Assembly (NCBI GenBank): GCA_017535325.1
Contig: JAFXUC010000067.1
Span: 1 to 56,639 of the forward strand
Direction of reading: 5' to 3'
DNA: 56,639 nt
From: Bacteroidales bacterium
Lineage (GTDB): Bacteria > Bacteroidota > Bacteroidia > Bacteroidales > UBA3824
The translations under genes and the position numbers were made by a program. Positions 25,584 through 34,641 of the stretch are shown piece after piece. How positions within the stretch are numbered: the first letter of the stretch is position 1; each line of letters opens with the position of its first letter. Below the pieces are notes generated by a model. That model worked only from the letters and a program-made list of their open reading frames with translations, was not told where the DNA came from and did no database searches.

Positions 25584-28500
25584 TTAGAAAGATGCTTTCA
25601 AACCTGCCATAAACGTTCTCGGAGTCGGGAACGAGCAGAAGTTGTTGCCCGGAGTAAACGTGTTGCCCGCGTAGTCAACATTGTAGCCTTTGTACTTGGT
25701 GATTGTCGCGAGGTTCTGACCGCTTACGTAAACTCTTACGCCCGAAACAATGCCGTTGAACCAGTCGTCTTTGAAATTGTAGCCGATTTCAACGTTTGAA
25801 ATTTTCCAGTAGTTGGCGTTCTGGATTTTTCTTGACGAGAACAAATCGTTCCACTCGAGAGATGCGTTAGTGTTAACAAGGTATGTGCGGGGAACGTCAG
25901 AAAGATACGTTGAACCGTCGTCAGAGAACTTGTTGGCATCGAGTAGGTTAACATCTTTGTTTGCGTAGCGGTAGCAAGAGTTGATGGCGTTGTAAATATC
26001 GTCCGACACTTTATATTTAAGTGCGCCGAAAGTTGAAATAGTTAAATCCCAGCCTTTGTATTCTACTCTGCCCGAAAGTCCGAAGTTGATGCCCGGAAGA
26101 CCGCTTCCCAAAACTACTTGGTCGTTAGCATCGATTACGCCGTCGGGAGTTCCGTCAGGACCGCTGATGTCTTTGTAAGCGCAGTCGCCGATGTTTGCGC
26201 CGGTCTGTGTGGCGTGCTGGTCAATGTCAGACTGCGTTCTGAAAATTCCTTCGTAAACCCAGCCGTAGAACTGTCCGATTTCTTCGCCGACTTTGGTGAT
26301 GTACGCGCCGTCGATTCTCTGGTTTTTGCCAGTACCGAGCGATGTTACTTCGTTTTTCAAGGTTGAAATGTTGAAGTTGACATCGTATTTAAGTTTGTGT
26401 TTGTAGTTGTGGTAAGCAGCCGACCATTCAAAGCCGGAGTTTTCCATCGATGCGGCGTTCATAACGACGTTGTAGTTGTTGTTGGCGGATAGCAGGCCTG
26501 CGCTCTGCGGGATTGCTACATCAGCGAGGAGGTCTTCTGAAACGTTTTTGTACCATTCAAACGTGAACTCCAACTGTCCGTTGAACATTCCCAAGTCCAA
26601 ACCGATTGAAGTGGATTTTTTCTTTTCCCACATGATACTCTGGTTGGTGAATGTGGAAACAGCCGAGCCGAGTACTTTTTCGCCGCCGAAGGAGTAAGTC
26701 ATGTTCTGACGCGCCATTGCAGCCATGTACTGATATTCGCCGATGTTTTCGTTACCTAAGATACCATAACTTCCGCGGATTTTCAAGAGGTTAACTAAGT
26801 TGTCGTCAACGGGGAAGAATTCCTCGCGGTCGAGTCTCCAACCAAGTGAAATTGACGGAAACCAGCCCCAACGGTCATCGGGAGAAAGTCTTGACGAACC
26901 GTCCCTGCGGACTGTCGCGCTAAGATAATATCTCTGGTCGAAGTCGTAGTTGAGACGTCCGATGTAAGATTCAAGCACGTGTTGCGACTCGTAAGAACTT
27001 GCGTCCCTGTCTTCTGCGTTGTTGACTTGCAGGAAGTAAGGTTCGGGAAGCGTGTTGCCCCAAGCGTCGAGCCTTGTATGGTATTCGTTTTCGTAAGTGA
27101 TGCCGGCAACCGCGCTTACGTGGTGTCTGCCGCCGAAAGTGCCGTCGTAGTTGATGGTGTTTTCAACTAAGGCATCGTCATACTGACGGTAGATTTTTGT
27201 AAGTTTTTCGTTGTCTTTTGCAAGATAAACGCGGTTGGACTGAATCCACGCGCCAATCCATGTGTGGTCTTTTGCGTATGTCTTGCTGTAAGATACATTA
27301 AGGTTGTAAGAGAGTTTGTGGTTCGACTTACTCATTTTTAACATATCCAACAAGTCGACAGTTGCAGTAGCCGTTGCAACGATTCTGTCTGTCTTGGTGT
27401 TTCTTTCCAAAAGGTTGTTGACAAGAAGCGGGTTTGAAAACGAAATGTCGCCGTGGATATTGTCGTAATAAACTCCGTAGCCGTGAGCGTCGTAGTTGTA
27501 ACTTGAAGCCGCGCCTACTTTGTCGTCAAGAACCCAAGTACTTTCGTCGTAAGCCTTGATTGTCGGCTGAGCCAAAAGCGTTGCCCTGAGAACGTTGGTA
27601 ACATCGCCGTACAAGCCCTGAACATACTCGCTCGCGTTTGAAATCGCCATGTTGTCCTGGTCGGAGTGAGAATAAACCACTCCCGTGCGGAATTTTATGA
27701 ATTTTACGTCAAAAGTGTTGTTTACCCTGAAGGTGTAGCGGTCGTAGTTGGGACCTGCGCCTTCGAGCGTTCCTTTCTGGCTGTAATAGTCAAGACCTAC
27801 GTTGTAAGTGTTGTTTTTGCCGCCGCCGGAGATGTTGACGTTGTGGTTTTGACGGATACCTGTTTTGAAAACCTCGTCAAACCAGTCTGTGTTGGTGTTG
27901 TCGATAAATTTCCAAGTGTCGCCATCTTTGGTGTAGCCGCCGGGCATTGTTACTGCGTTGTTGGTTGCCATTGACTGTTCGTAAGCCGTTCCGAGATACT
28001 GGCTGTACTGGTCGGCGTCCATTACGTCGTAAACTTTTTTGCTGATTTTGTCAACGCCGAAATAGCCTGAATAGTCAACCCTTGTGGGCTGGTCTTTTTT
28101 ACCGCTTTTCGTGGTGATGATTACCACGCCGTTAGCAGCACGCGAACCGTAGATTGCCGCCGCCGAAGCGTCTTTTAAGATTTGGATTGAGGCGATGTCG
28201 TTGGGGGAGAAGTCCCCGATGGTGGTTCCCATCGGCACGCCGTCTATTACATATAAAGGTGCGGTGGAGCCGAAAGAGCCGATACCACGGATTCTTACGC
28301 TCGGGTCGGCACCGGGCTGACCGTCAGAGGTAATCTGAACGCCCGCAACCTTGCCTTCGAGCATTGTCGAGATGTTGGAGTTTGATACTTTTTTCATTTC
28401 GTCGGCGTCAACGATTGCGACAGAACCCGTCAGGTCTACTTTCTTTTGTGTACCGTAACCGATAACGACAACCTGTTCGATTTCCTGATTGTCTTCCTGC

Positions 28501-28823
28501 ATTGTAATAGTGCCGATGTTTGTCCGTCCGTTAACTGCAATTTCCTGAGTGATGTAGCCGACAAAGGTGAAAACCAATATCGCGTCATCAGAGGCGTTAA
28601 GAGTGAAATTTCCGTCAATGTCGGAAATTGTACCGTTAGTGGTGCCTTTTACATAAACAGAAGCACCCGGAAGCGGCTCTCCCGAAGCGTCCACTATCTT
28701 GCCCGAAACCGAAATATTGTCGGCGGGAGAAAGTGCTATCGGAAGTCTGTCCCCGCTTTGATACGCGAAGGCTGCCGGCGTTAAAGCCAACATTCCGCAA
28801 AAAACTAAAATTACCTTTCTCAT
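25584..28823 (-). CDS. SusC/RagA-family TonB-dependent transporter
   Basis: 1079 residues. A signal peptide is followed by a carboxypeptidase-regulatory-like domain (~38-112, ISVSGKIVDASGEPLPGASV). A TonB-dependent plug (~120-240) includes SVRIRGIGSFGSTAPLYVIDG and AAIYGSRAANGVVIITTK, and the rest forms a 22-strand-type barrel. It imports oligosaccharides across the outer membrane using TonB energy. No N-terminal STN domain is present, so it is not the kind that signals to an anti-sigma factor. It leads the susC-susD-LamG operon. No glycoside hydrolase or regulator lies next to it, so degradation must be encoded elsewhere or by other enzymes such as the GH5 at 53446. Confidence 0.96.
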   Translation of the reverse strand: MRKVILVFCGMLALTPAAFAYQSGDRLPIALSPADNISVSGKIVDASGEPLPGASVYVKGTTNGTISDIDGNFTLNASDDAILVFTFVGYITQEIAVNGRTNIGTITMQEDNQEIEQVVVIGYGTQKKVDLTGSVAIVDADEMKKVSNSNISTMLEGKVAGVQITSDGQPGADPSVRIRGIGSFGSTAPLYVIDGVPMGTTIGDFSPNDIASIQILKDASAAAIYGSRAANGVVIITTKSGKKDQPTRVDYSGYFGVDKISKKVYDVMDADQYSQYLGTAYEQSMATNNAVTMPGGYTKDGDTWKFIDNTNTDWFDEVFKTGIRQNHNVNISGGGKNNTYNVGLDYYSQKGTLEGAGPNYDRYTFRVNNTFDVKFIKFRTGVVYSHSDQDNMAISNASEYVQGLYGDVTNVLRATLLAQPTIKAYDESTWVLDDKVGAASSYNYDAHGYGVYYDNIHGDISFSNPLLVNNLLERNTKTDRIVATATATVDLLDMLKMSKSNHKLSYNLNVSYSKTYAKDHTWIGAWIQSNRVYLAKDNEKLTKIYRQYDDALVENTINYDGTFGGRHHVSAVAGITYENEYHTRLDAWGNTLPEPYFLQVNNAEDRDASSYESQHVLESYIGRLNYDFDQRYYLSATVRRDGSSRLSPDDRWGWFPSISLGWRLDREEFFPVDDNLVNLLKIRGSYGILGNENIGEYQYMAAMARQNMTYSFGGEKVLGSAVSTFTNQSIMWEKKKSTSIGLDLGMFNGQLEFTFEWYKNVSEDLLADVAIPQSAGLLSANNNYNVVMNAASMENSGFEWSAAYHNYKHKLKYDVNFNISTLKNEVTSLGTGKNQRIDGAYITKVGEEIGQFYGWVYEGIFRTQSDIDQHATQTGANIGDCAYKDISGPDGTPDGVIDANDQVVLGSGLPGINFGLSGRVEYKGWDLTISTFGALKYKVSDDIYNAINSCYRYANKDVNLLDANKFSDDGSTYLSDVPRTYLVNTNASLEWNDLFSSRKIQNANYWKISNVEIGYNFKDDWFNGIVSGVRVYVSGQNLATITKYKGYNVDYAGNTFTPGNNFCSFPTPRTFMAGLKASF

Positions 28824-29162
28824 ATTTATTAAATTTAAGTATTTTTTTATTTTTCAAAAACCGTCTTGAAACGTTTTTTTTACATTGCAAATCTATGGTT
28901 AATTAATTATTAAGTGGTGGACAAAATGCAGTAAAAGGTGTATACACTTGTAAATTATTGATTATCAAAGAAATAAAAATGCAAGGTGGACAAAAAAATA
29001 AATGGTGGACAAACCTTGTTTTTTACGTTTGGATTTTTTAACTATTTAATTATAAAAAAAAAGGAAAAAAAATTGGTTTTTTCAAAAAAAGTTTTTCAAA
29101 TTTGTAAAAATCAAATTTAATATGTTTTTCAGCAAAATTTGAATGAGAAATTAATACAAAAT
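28824..29162. promoter_or_regulatory. Divergent control region between susC and recQ
   Basis: No gene. On the susC side a minus-strand -7 box TAGATTTG (28895-28888) would give a leader of about 58 bases. Further upstream are three exact GGTGGACAAA copies at 28916-28925, 28985-28994 and 29004-29013, the last two 19 bases apart, and a 10-bp palindrome GTGTATACAC at 28938-28947. These are candidate operator sites. Only a weak TATGTTTT (29121-29128) is seen for recQ. Confidence 0.5.
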
Positions 29163-31355
29163 ATGAGTAAAAAAACAAATAATCTTTTGGAATATCTGCA
29201 CAAATTTTTCGGATTCGACAGATTCAAAGGAGAACAGGAAGCGGTTGTTAACAACGTTTTGAAGGGCAAGGACACTTTTGTTCTTATGCCTACCGGCGGC
29301 GGCAAATCACTTTGCTACCAGTTGCCTTCATTGATGTTGGAGGGTACGGCAATCGTAATTTCGCCTCTGATAGCGTTGATGAAAAATCAGGTAGATGCCA
29401 TGCGCAACATCAGTACGGAAGAAAGTGTGGCACATTTTCTTAACTCCTCGCTGACCAAACAGCAAATAGCCCAGGTTAGGGAAGACATTCTTAACGGAAA
29501 GACCAAATTGTTGTACGTTGCGCCCGAAAGCCTTACAAAGGAGGAGAACATTGAGTTTTTAAAACAGGTAAAGATTTCGTTTTATGCTATCGACGAGGCG
29601 CATTGTATTTCGGAATGGGGACACGATTTCCGTCCTGAATATCGCAGAATCCGTCCTATCATCGAAGAAATCGGCAGAAGTCCGATTATCGCTTTGACGG
29701 CTACCGCTACGCCGAAGGTTCAGCACGACATTCAGAAAAACCTCGGCATTTTGGACGCTAACGTTTTCAAGTCGTCGTTTTACCGTCCGAATCTTTACTA
29801 CGAAGTACGCCCGAAAATCGATGTTGACAAACAGATTATCAAATTTATAAAAGCCAACAAGGGCAAGAGCGGCATTATTTACTGTCTGAGCCGCAAAAAA
29901 GTGGAAGAACTTGCCGAAATGCTCTGTGTCAACGACATTAAGGCACTCCCTTACCACGCCGGCATGGACTCTCAGACAAGGAGCGAGAATCAGGACAAAT
30001 TCCTTATGGAGGAGGTTGACGTTATCGTTGCGACGATTGCCTTCGGTATGGGTATTGACAAGCCGGACGTAAGGTTTGTTATCCATTATGATATGCCCAA
30101 AAGTCTTGAAGGCTATTATCAGGAGACAGGACGTGCGGGCAGAGACGGCGGCGAGGGTCAGTGTATCGCCTTTTATAGTTACAAAGACATTCAGAAGTTG
30201 GAGAAGTTTATGCAGGGAAAACCCGTCAGCGAGCAGGAAATCGGCAAACAACTTCTCTCTGAGACTGTTGCATACGCGGAAACTTCAATGTGCCGCAGCA
30301 AAATGCTTTTGAACTATTTCGGCGAAAACTTGGAAGAGCCCTGCGACAACTGCGACAACTGCGTTCACCCGCAAAAACCTTTCAACGGCAAAGAGTCTAT
30401 ATTAAAGGCGTTGAAAGTTATCGGCATAATTCAGGAGAAATTCAAGACGGAACACGTTGCAAAAGTTTTGGCAGGCGTTTCGGATTCGCAAGTAAAAACT
30501 TACAAGCATCACAAACTTCCGATTTTTGGAATAGGCGAAGACGACGGCGACGAAAACTATTGGAACGCCGTTTTGCGCCAGTCTTTGGTCAAAGGCTTTT
30601 TGATGAAGGACATCGAAAACTACGGCACTTTGAAAATCACCAAAGAAGGCAAGGAATATTTGAAAAAACCGTATGATATTCAACTTGTTAAGAACCACGA
30701 CTTTGAAAACGAAGACGAGGACGACGATCAGGCTGTGCCTCACACGATGAACGGCGGTGCTTCCGACCCGGAACTTTTCCGCATGTTGAAAGACCTGCGC
30801 AAAAAAGTTTCAAAACAGAAAAACGTGCCTCCGTTTGTGATTTTCCAAGACCCGTCGCTTGAAGACATGGCGGTTCAGTACCCGATTTCCATCGAGGAGT
30901 TGACGCAGATTGTAGGTGTCGGTTACGGAAAGGCGCAGAAATTCGGAAAGGAATTTGTGGAACTTATCAAGAAATACGTTCAGGAAAAAGAAATTGAGCG
31001 TCCTCAGGATATGATTGTAAGGTCTGTTGCCTCAAAATCCGGCAACAAGGTTTACATTATCCAGAGCATTGACCGCAAACTCGACCTTGAAGACATCTGC
31101 GAGGCAAAACAGATTGAAATGGACGAACTTCTTTCAGAAATAGAATCCATCATCAATTCAGGCACAAAACTCAATCTTGACTATTACGTCAACAAAGTTA
31201 TCGACCAGGAGCGTCAGGACGAGGTTTACGACTACTTTGACAATGCGGAAACAGAGTCTATTGACGATGCGATGCGGGCTCTGGGCAGCGACGACTATAC
31301 AGAGGAGGAGTTGCGTTTGATGAGGGTCAAATACATTTCCGAAAAAGGACACTAA
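29163..31355 (+). CDS. recQ: ATP-dependent DNA helicase RecQ
   Basis: 730 residues from MSKKTNNLLEY; an in-frame TTG eight codons upstream is less likely. The helicase core shows LMPTGGGKSLCYQLP (Walker A), IDEAHCISEWGHDFRPEY (DEAH) and YYQETGRAGRDG (motif VI). A zinc-binding RQC region (CRSKMLLNYF ... CDNCDNC) and an HRDC-type domain follow. About 100 residues beyond the usual HRDC end make it longer than E. coli RecQ, in keeping with Bacteroidetes forms. RecQ unwinds DNA during recombinational repair and fork restart. It stands alone, divergent from the susC operon. Confidence 0.96.
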   Translation: MSKKTNNLLEYLHKFFGFDRFKGEQEAVVNNVLKGKDTFVLMPTGGGKSLCYQLPSLMLEGTAIVISPLIALMKNQVDAMRNISTEESVAHFLNSSLTKQQIAQVREDILNGKTKLLYVAPESLTKEENIEFLKQVKISFYAIDEAHCISEWGHDFRPEYRRIRPIIEEIGRSPIIALTATATPKVQHDIQKNLGILDANVFKSSFYRPNLYYEVRPKIDVDKQIIKFIKANKGKSGIIYCLSRKKVEELAEMLCVNDIKALPYHAGMDSQTRSENQDKFLMEEVDVIVATIAFGMGIDKPDVRFVIHYDMPKSLEGYYQETGRAGRDGGEGQCIAFYSYKDIQKLEKFMQGKPVSEQEIGKQLLSETVAYAETSMCRSKMLLNYFGENLEEPCDNCDNCVHPQKPFNGKESILKALKVIGIIQEKFKTEHVAKVLAGVSDSQVKTYKHHKLPIFGIGEDDGDENYWNAVLRQSLVKGFLMKDIENYGTLKITKEGKEYLKKPYDIQLVKNHDFENEDEDDDQAVPHTMNGGASDPELFRMLKDLRKKVSKQKNVPPFVIFQDPSLEDMAVQYPISIEELTQIVGVGYGKAQKFGKEFVELIKKYVQEKEIERPQDMIVRSVASKSGNKVYIIQSIDRKLDLEDICEAKQIEMDELLSEIESIINSGTKLNLDYYVNKVIDQERQDEVYDYFDNAETESIDDAMRALGSDDYTEEELRLMRVKYISEKGH

Positions 31356-31371
31356 CAGAGATACAGAGATG

Positions 31372-31407
31372 AAAAAAAACGGGACTTAAAAAAGCCCCGT
31401 TTTTTTT
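31372..31407. terminator. Bidirectional terminator between recQ and the SiaB-like gene
   Basis: An A run plus ACGGG (to 31383) pairs with CCCGT plus a T run (from 31396) around a ~12-base loop. Converging genes end at 31355 and 31406. Confidence 0.8.
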
Positions 31408-32002
31408 ATTTTTCTTCTTCTTCGCCGTTTGCCGAGATTTCCACTTTGAGTATGAAATAGTCCGTGCCGTTGCACGGGATAAAAAGATATTCGAGTTTTC
31501 CGTCAGTTTTGCGGGCTATGTCTATAAGTCCGAGACCTGCGCCGCCTTTGTTTGAAATTTTGCCTTCCCTTAACTGCTTTTTGTACATTGCGTTGAGTTC
31601 TTCTTTTGTGGCGTTGTTGACACATTCCAAGGCTTGCGAGAGGTGTACGATGTCGTGTTTTGTAACCTTGTTGGCGGTCATGATGTAGTAAATGCCGTCT
31701 TTTCTGCCTATCATAAAGAGTCCGTTGATAAGGCTGAACTCCGTCTGAAATTCCGTGCTGTGTTTCTGCATGTTTTGCAGAATTTCCACGAGAGAGTGGT
31801 GGACGCGGCGTTTAACCTGCTTTTGTTCGTTGTTTTCGTCCATTTCCTCTTCGTTTTTTTCGGTAAACATTTTTACGACCTGGTGCGTAAATTTGCCGAT
31901 ATAGACCACCGATATGCCGTTTTCGATTAACTCGTCGTAGAGGGCGAGAACGTTGTGCATAAAGTTTATGTCAAGTTCCATTGAAGGATTTTTCATACTC
32001 AT
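31406..32002 (-). CDS. SiaB-family ATPase/protein kinase (DUF6272), single domain
   Basis: 198 residues with a GHKL-like ATP-binding pattern. The N-box is HHSLVEILQNMQKHS (~70-85) and a glycine-rich GGAGLGLIDIARKTDG follows (~152-168). SiaB proteins phosphorylate SiaC, a partner-switching phosphoprotein that in Pseudomonas controls a diguanylate cyclase and aggregation. Here the gene follows M23 and merR on the same strand with gaps of 32 and 81 bases. Its closest functional relatives are the SiaC and tandem SiaB genes at 43451-44949, across the chemosensory block, so it may share that pathway. No SiaA-type phosphatase is visible in the window. Confidence 0.78.
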   Translation of the reverse strand: MSMKNPSMELDINFMHNVLALYDELIENGISVVYIGKFTHQVVKMFTEKNEEEMDENNEQKQVKRRVHHSLVEILQNMQKHSTEFQTEFSLINGLFMIGRKDGIYYIMTANKVTKHDIVHLSQALECVNNATKEELNAMYKKQLREGKISNKGGAGLGLIDIARKTDGKLEYLFIPCNGTDYFILKVEISANGEEEEK

Positions 32003-32083
32003 AGTGCAAAAATTGATTTCGGTTTCTTACACGGTTCTTTCTTGCAATTAACGTGCAAAAAAATTAAACAATTAAAAAAAATC

Positions 32084-32470
32084 TTAAATTTCTTCGCCCT
32101 CTGAAATGCTTTTTCCGTCTTCCAAACATTCTTTGAGGTCCAAAATCATTGATTTTAAGTTTTTTAGCGATTTTATGATTTCAAAGTTGGAGTCTTCGCC
32201 GTCGGTGTTGTTTTTCAAGACTTTTTTGGCACCGGGCAGCGTCATGCCTCTTTCTTTTACCAAATAGTATATTTTGTGAAAGTTTTCGATGTCTTTTTTT
32301 GTGAAAAGACGGTTTCCTTTCGCATTTTTTTTGGGTTTTATCACGGCAAATTCCTTTTCCCAGTATCTGATGAGCGAGGTGTTGACGTTGAACATTTTAG
32401 CCACTTCGCCTATTGAGTAAAACAATTTGTTTTCCGTGTTTTCCTGAACGGGTTCTTTTATATCTTCCAT
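32084..32470 (-). CDS. MerR-family transcriptional regulator
   Basis: 128 residues. A winged-helix MerR domain begins near residue 16 (FYSIGEVAKMFNVNTSLIRYWEKEF), and the NRLFTKKDIENF segment is characteristic. The remainder is a short coiled tail without Cys or other obvious ligand residues, so it probably senses a protein or acts constitutively rather than binding metal. It sits 32 bases downstream of the M23 peptidase gene. This MerR-plus-M23 pairing is common in Bacteroidetes. Its target is unknown. Confidence 0.85.
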   Translation of the reverse strand: MEDIKEPVQENTENKLFYSIGEVAKMFNVNTSLIRYWEKEFAVIKPKKNAKGNRLFTKKDIENFHKIYYLVKERGMTLPGAKKVLKNNTDGEDSNFEIIKSLKNLKSMILDLKECLEDGKSISEGEEI

Positions 32471-32502
32471 ATTTATTTTTAATTTTTTTCGTTGTTTTTT
32501 TG

Positions 32503-33474
32503 TTAGTCAAGGCTCAGACCGCTGCTTCTTACCTTCTTTTTCAGCAGTTTGAACTTGTTTACGCCATTGATGTCGGCAAAGAAATAGTGTATCGGATTTA
32601 TCCACTGTCCGTTGTAACTTACTCCGTAATGCAGGTGCGGAGAAACAGATTTTCCGGAGTTTCCGACAAAGCCTATTGCCGCCGACCGTTTTATCTGCTG
32701 GGCTTTCTTTACCGTATATTCGCTTAAATGCGCGTACAGGGTCTTGTAACCGTTTTTATGGTTTATTATAATGTATCTTCCGTATTCGCGGTTTTCGCCG
32801 ACTGTTTCCACAATGCCGTCAGCCGTGGCAATTACGGTAGTTGTAACTTTCGCTGATATGTCAATTCCGTTGTGTATGTGCAGTGTTTTGTATATCGGGT
32901 CGAGTTTCGGTCCGAAACCGTAATATACAAGGTCTACGGCATCGTCAGGAATAGGCATTATGCAGGGAATATACGGCAGGGCGTTTTTCGAGTTGAGCAT
33001 CATCAGTTTCAAGTCTTCTACTTGAAATGTCTCGTTGTCAACTTTTTGTACGACAGAATCCATTACCTCTGCCATGGCTGTCATCAGTGCTACGGGATCT
33101 CCTTCCGGAAGACCTGCTTTGAGTTCTTCAAGCCTTTGTGTACTGTCTGTTGTCTCTTTTGGAACTTCCGTTTCGTATACGGCGCGGTATAATTCGTCGT
33201 CGCGCTCTTTGATTTTTTTCAACAGTTCGTTTGCCTGGTTGTATTTGTCTTCAACACGTTTGTATTCCTGCTGCATAAAACTGTTTTCTTCTCTGATACG
33301 TTTCAGGGAAGGCGTTGTGATTGTGTATGATATGGCAAAAAATACCAGCACCCCGATAAATATCGCAGCAAAAAACTGCGTAAGAATACGTATGAGAATA
33401 CGTCTGCCGCGTGTTTTCTCATCTTTTCTGTACGTTAGCGAATTTGGGTCAAAAGTATAGTTTTTGTCTGCCAT
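32503..33474 (-). CDS. M23-family peptidoglycan endopeptidase, membrane-anchored
   Basis: 323 residues. One membrane helix (~25-50) leads to a periplasmic coiled coil (~55-95) and a C-terminal LytM/M23 domain. The zinc and catalytic residues are present: HNGIDIS near residue 200, HLS near 255 and HLHYG near 281. The DivIVA/NlpD-like plan of helix, coiled coil and M23 fits a cell-wall hydrolase or hydrolase activator acting in elongation or division. All metal ligands appear intact, so it may be catalytic. It is the first gene of the M23-merR-(siaB-like) strand. Confidence 0.9.
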   Translation of the reverse strand: MADKNYTFDPNSLTYRKDEKTRGRRILIRILTQFFAAIFIGVLVFFAISYTITTPSLKRIREENSFMQQEYKRVEDKYNQANELLKKIKERDDELYRAVYETEVPKETTDSTQRLEELKAGLPEGDPVALMTAMAEVMDSVVQKVDNETFQVEDLKLMMLNSKNALPYIPCIMPIPDDAVDLVYYGFGPKLDPIYKTLHIHNGIDISAKVTTTVIATADGIVETVGENREYGRYIIINHKNGYKTLYAHLSEYTVKKAQQIKRSAAIGFVGNSGKSVSPHLHYGVSYNGQWINPIHYFFADINGVNKFKLLKKKVRSSGLSLD

Positions 33475-33495
33475 TTTCTTTGCTTTTTTAGTTTA

Positions 33496-33503
33496 CAAAG
33501 GTA
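33496..33503 (-). promoter_or_regulatory. -7 promoter element of the M23/merR operon
   Basis: Minus-strand TACCTTTG. The nearest upstream TTTG (33523-33520) is 16 bases away, shorter than usual. Predicted start near 33489 gives a short leader. Confidence 0.4.
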
Positions 33504-33647
33504 AGCAAAAAATGAAAATCAAAAAAATATTTTTTTATTTTTTTGACAATTTTGACTTTTTTACGCTTTTGATGAATTATTCCTTAAATATTAACTTCCT
33601 GACAATCAATCCTAAATGAAAAAAAATGAAAAAAAAACTCAAAAAAA

Positions 33648-33679
33648 TTTGTCAAAAAAGAAAAAACTGCTTATTTTTA
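33648..33679 (+). promoter_or_regulatory. Possible promoter of the chemosensory block
   Basis: TTTG (33648-33651), 20-base spacer, then TATTTTTA (33672-33679), which misses the consensus only at the last base. A start near 33686 would leave a leader of about 129 bases. The rest of the 33475-33814 gap is A/T-rich and I see nothing else convincing in it. Confidence 0.4.
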
Positions 33680-33814
33680 ACTTTCAAAAAAAGCGGCTCT
33701 TACGGGCTTAAATTTTGGCATAAAAAATGCACTGAATTTAATGGAAAGTTGTTTCTCGAAAAGTCGTGGAATAATCTTTTCTTGTTAATGTATAATGTTG
33801 TAAAACAGTAATTT

Positions 33815-34144
33815 ATGGAAGTTAAGATAAAATCGGAGGACGTAAAAAACCGCACGCGGGAATACGAAATTTCCGGCGACATCTCGGTTCAGAATATAGA
33901 CCTGCTTGCCGCCAAGATGAAAGACTCGGTTACTTCGTGTGATGTTTTGACGGTAAATTTAAAACAAATCACCGGATTTGATGTTGCCGCCTTTCAGTTT
34001 TTCTATTCTCTTAAAAATAGTTTTGTCAGAGACAAGAAGAAACTAACGGTAAAGTGCGGTCTTTCAAACGAAGTTTCACAACTTCTAAGCAATTGCGGTA
34101 TCAAGGATTTGGCTGATGTCCTGTCAGTCAAGCAGGAAAACTGA
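33815..34144 (+). CDS. STAS-domain protein lacking the usual phospho-serine
   Basis: 109 residues matching an anti-sigma-factor-antagonist (STAS) fold: EYEISGDISVQN at the start and a central VNLKQITGFDVAAFQFFYSL. In SpoIIAA-like proteins the Asp is followed by the phosphorylated Ser/Thr (D-S-x-G). Here Asp56 is followed by Val57 and no Ser/Thr occupies the site. It is therefore probably a permanently active binding partner rather than a switch, or it uses another residue. It is the first gene of the chemosensory block. Confidence 0.8.
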   Translation: MEVKIKSEDVKNRTREYEISGDISVQNIDLLAAKMKDSVTSCDVLTVNLKQITGFDVAAFQFFYSLKNSFVRDKKKLTVKCGLSNEVSQLLSNCGIKDLADVLSVKQEN

Positions 34145-34207
34145 TACACACATTATATATATAGACAAAAAAAGTAAACAAAAATTTAAAATTATAACTT
34201 TAAAACG

Positions 34208-34573
34208 ATGGCAAAAACTATACTCATTGTAGACGATTCGGAAAGTATCCGCGAGGTAGTTAATTTTACTCTGCAAAACGCAGGTTTTGAAGTATTTGCA
34301 GCCGGTAACGGTATTGAAGCCCAGAAATTTCTTGACGGGCGCACGATTGACCTTGTAATCACGGACCTTCACATGCCCGAAATGGACGGCATCGGTCTTA
34401 TCAAGTATATCCGTGCGACGGCAGGTTACAGCAGGGTTCCGATTTTGTTCCTTACCACGGAATCGCAGTTGGCGAAAAAAATTGAGGCAAAGGACGCCGG
34501 TGCAACGGGCTGGATTATCAAACCCTTTGTTCCCGCAAAACTTTTGGCTGCAATCAGCAAAGTTATCAGATAA
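34208..34573 (+). CDS. cheY: Single-domain response regulator CheY
   Basis: 121 residues, only a receiver domain. The acidic pocket begins at Asp9/Asp10, the phospho-acceptor is Asp53 (VITDLHMPEMDG), with Thr83/Thr84 and Lys106 (WIIKPF) in the expected places. It should accept phosphate from CheA and carry the signal by protein contact, since it has no DNA-binding part. It lies between the STAS and cheA genes, with gaps of 63 and 68 bases. As there is no flagellar switch in view, its target is an open question. Confidence 0.92.
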   Translation: MAKTILIVDDSESIREVVNFTLQNAGFEVFAAGNGIEAQKFLDGRTIDLVITDLHMPEMDGIGLIKYIRATAGYSRVPILFLTTESQLAKKIEAKDAGATGWIIKPFVPAKLLAAISKVIR

Positions 34574-34641
34574 TTGATGACGAAGAAAAGAAGTAAAAGT
34601 TAACTTTAAGTTTTGTTAAGTTAAAAAAACCCGGATTAACG

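Noticed and set aside
33626..33811. A 61-codon plus frame just before the STAS gene
   Set aside because: Lys/Phe-rich with no known domain, overlaps the predicted promoter region, and follows an A-rich tract that creates open frames by chance.
34600..34624. TTAACTT-N11-AAGTTAA inverted repeat upstream of cheA
   Set aside because: Short, AT-only arms in AT-rich DNA arise easily by chance, and it has no well-placed promoter beside it.
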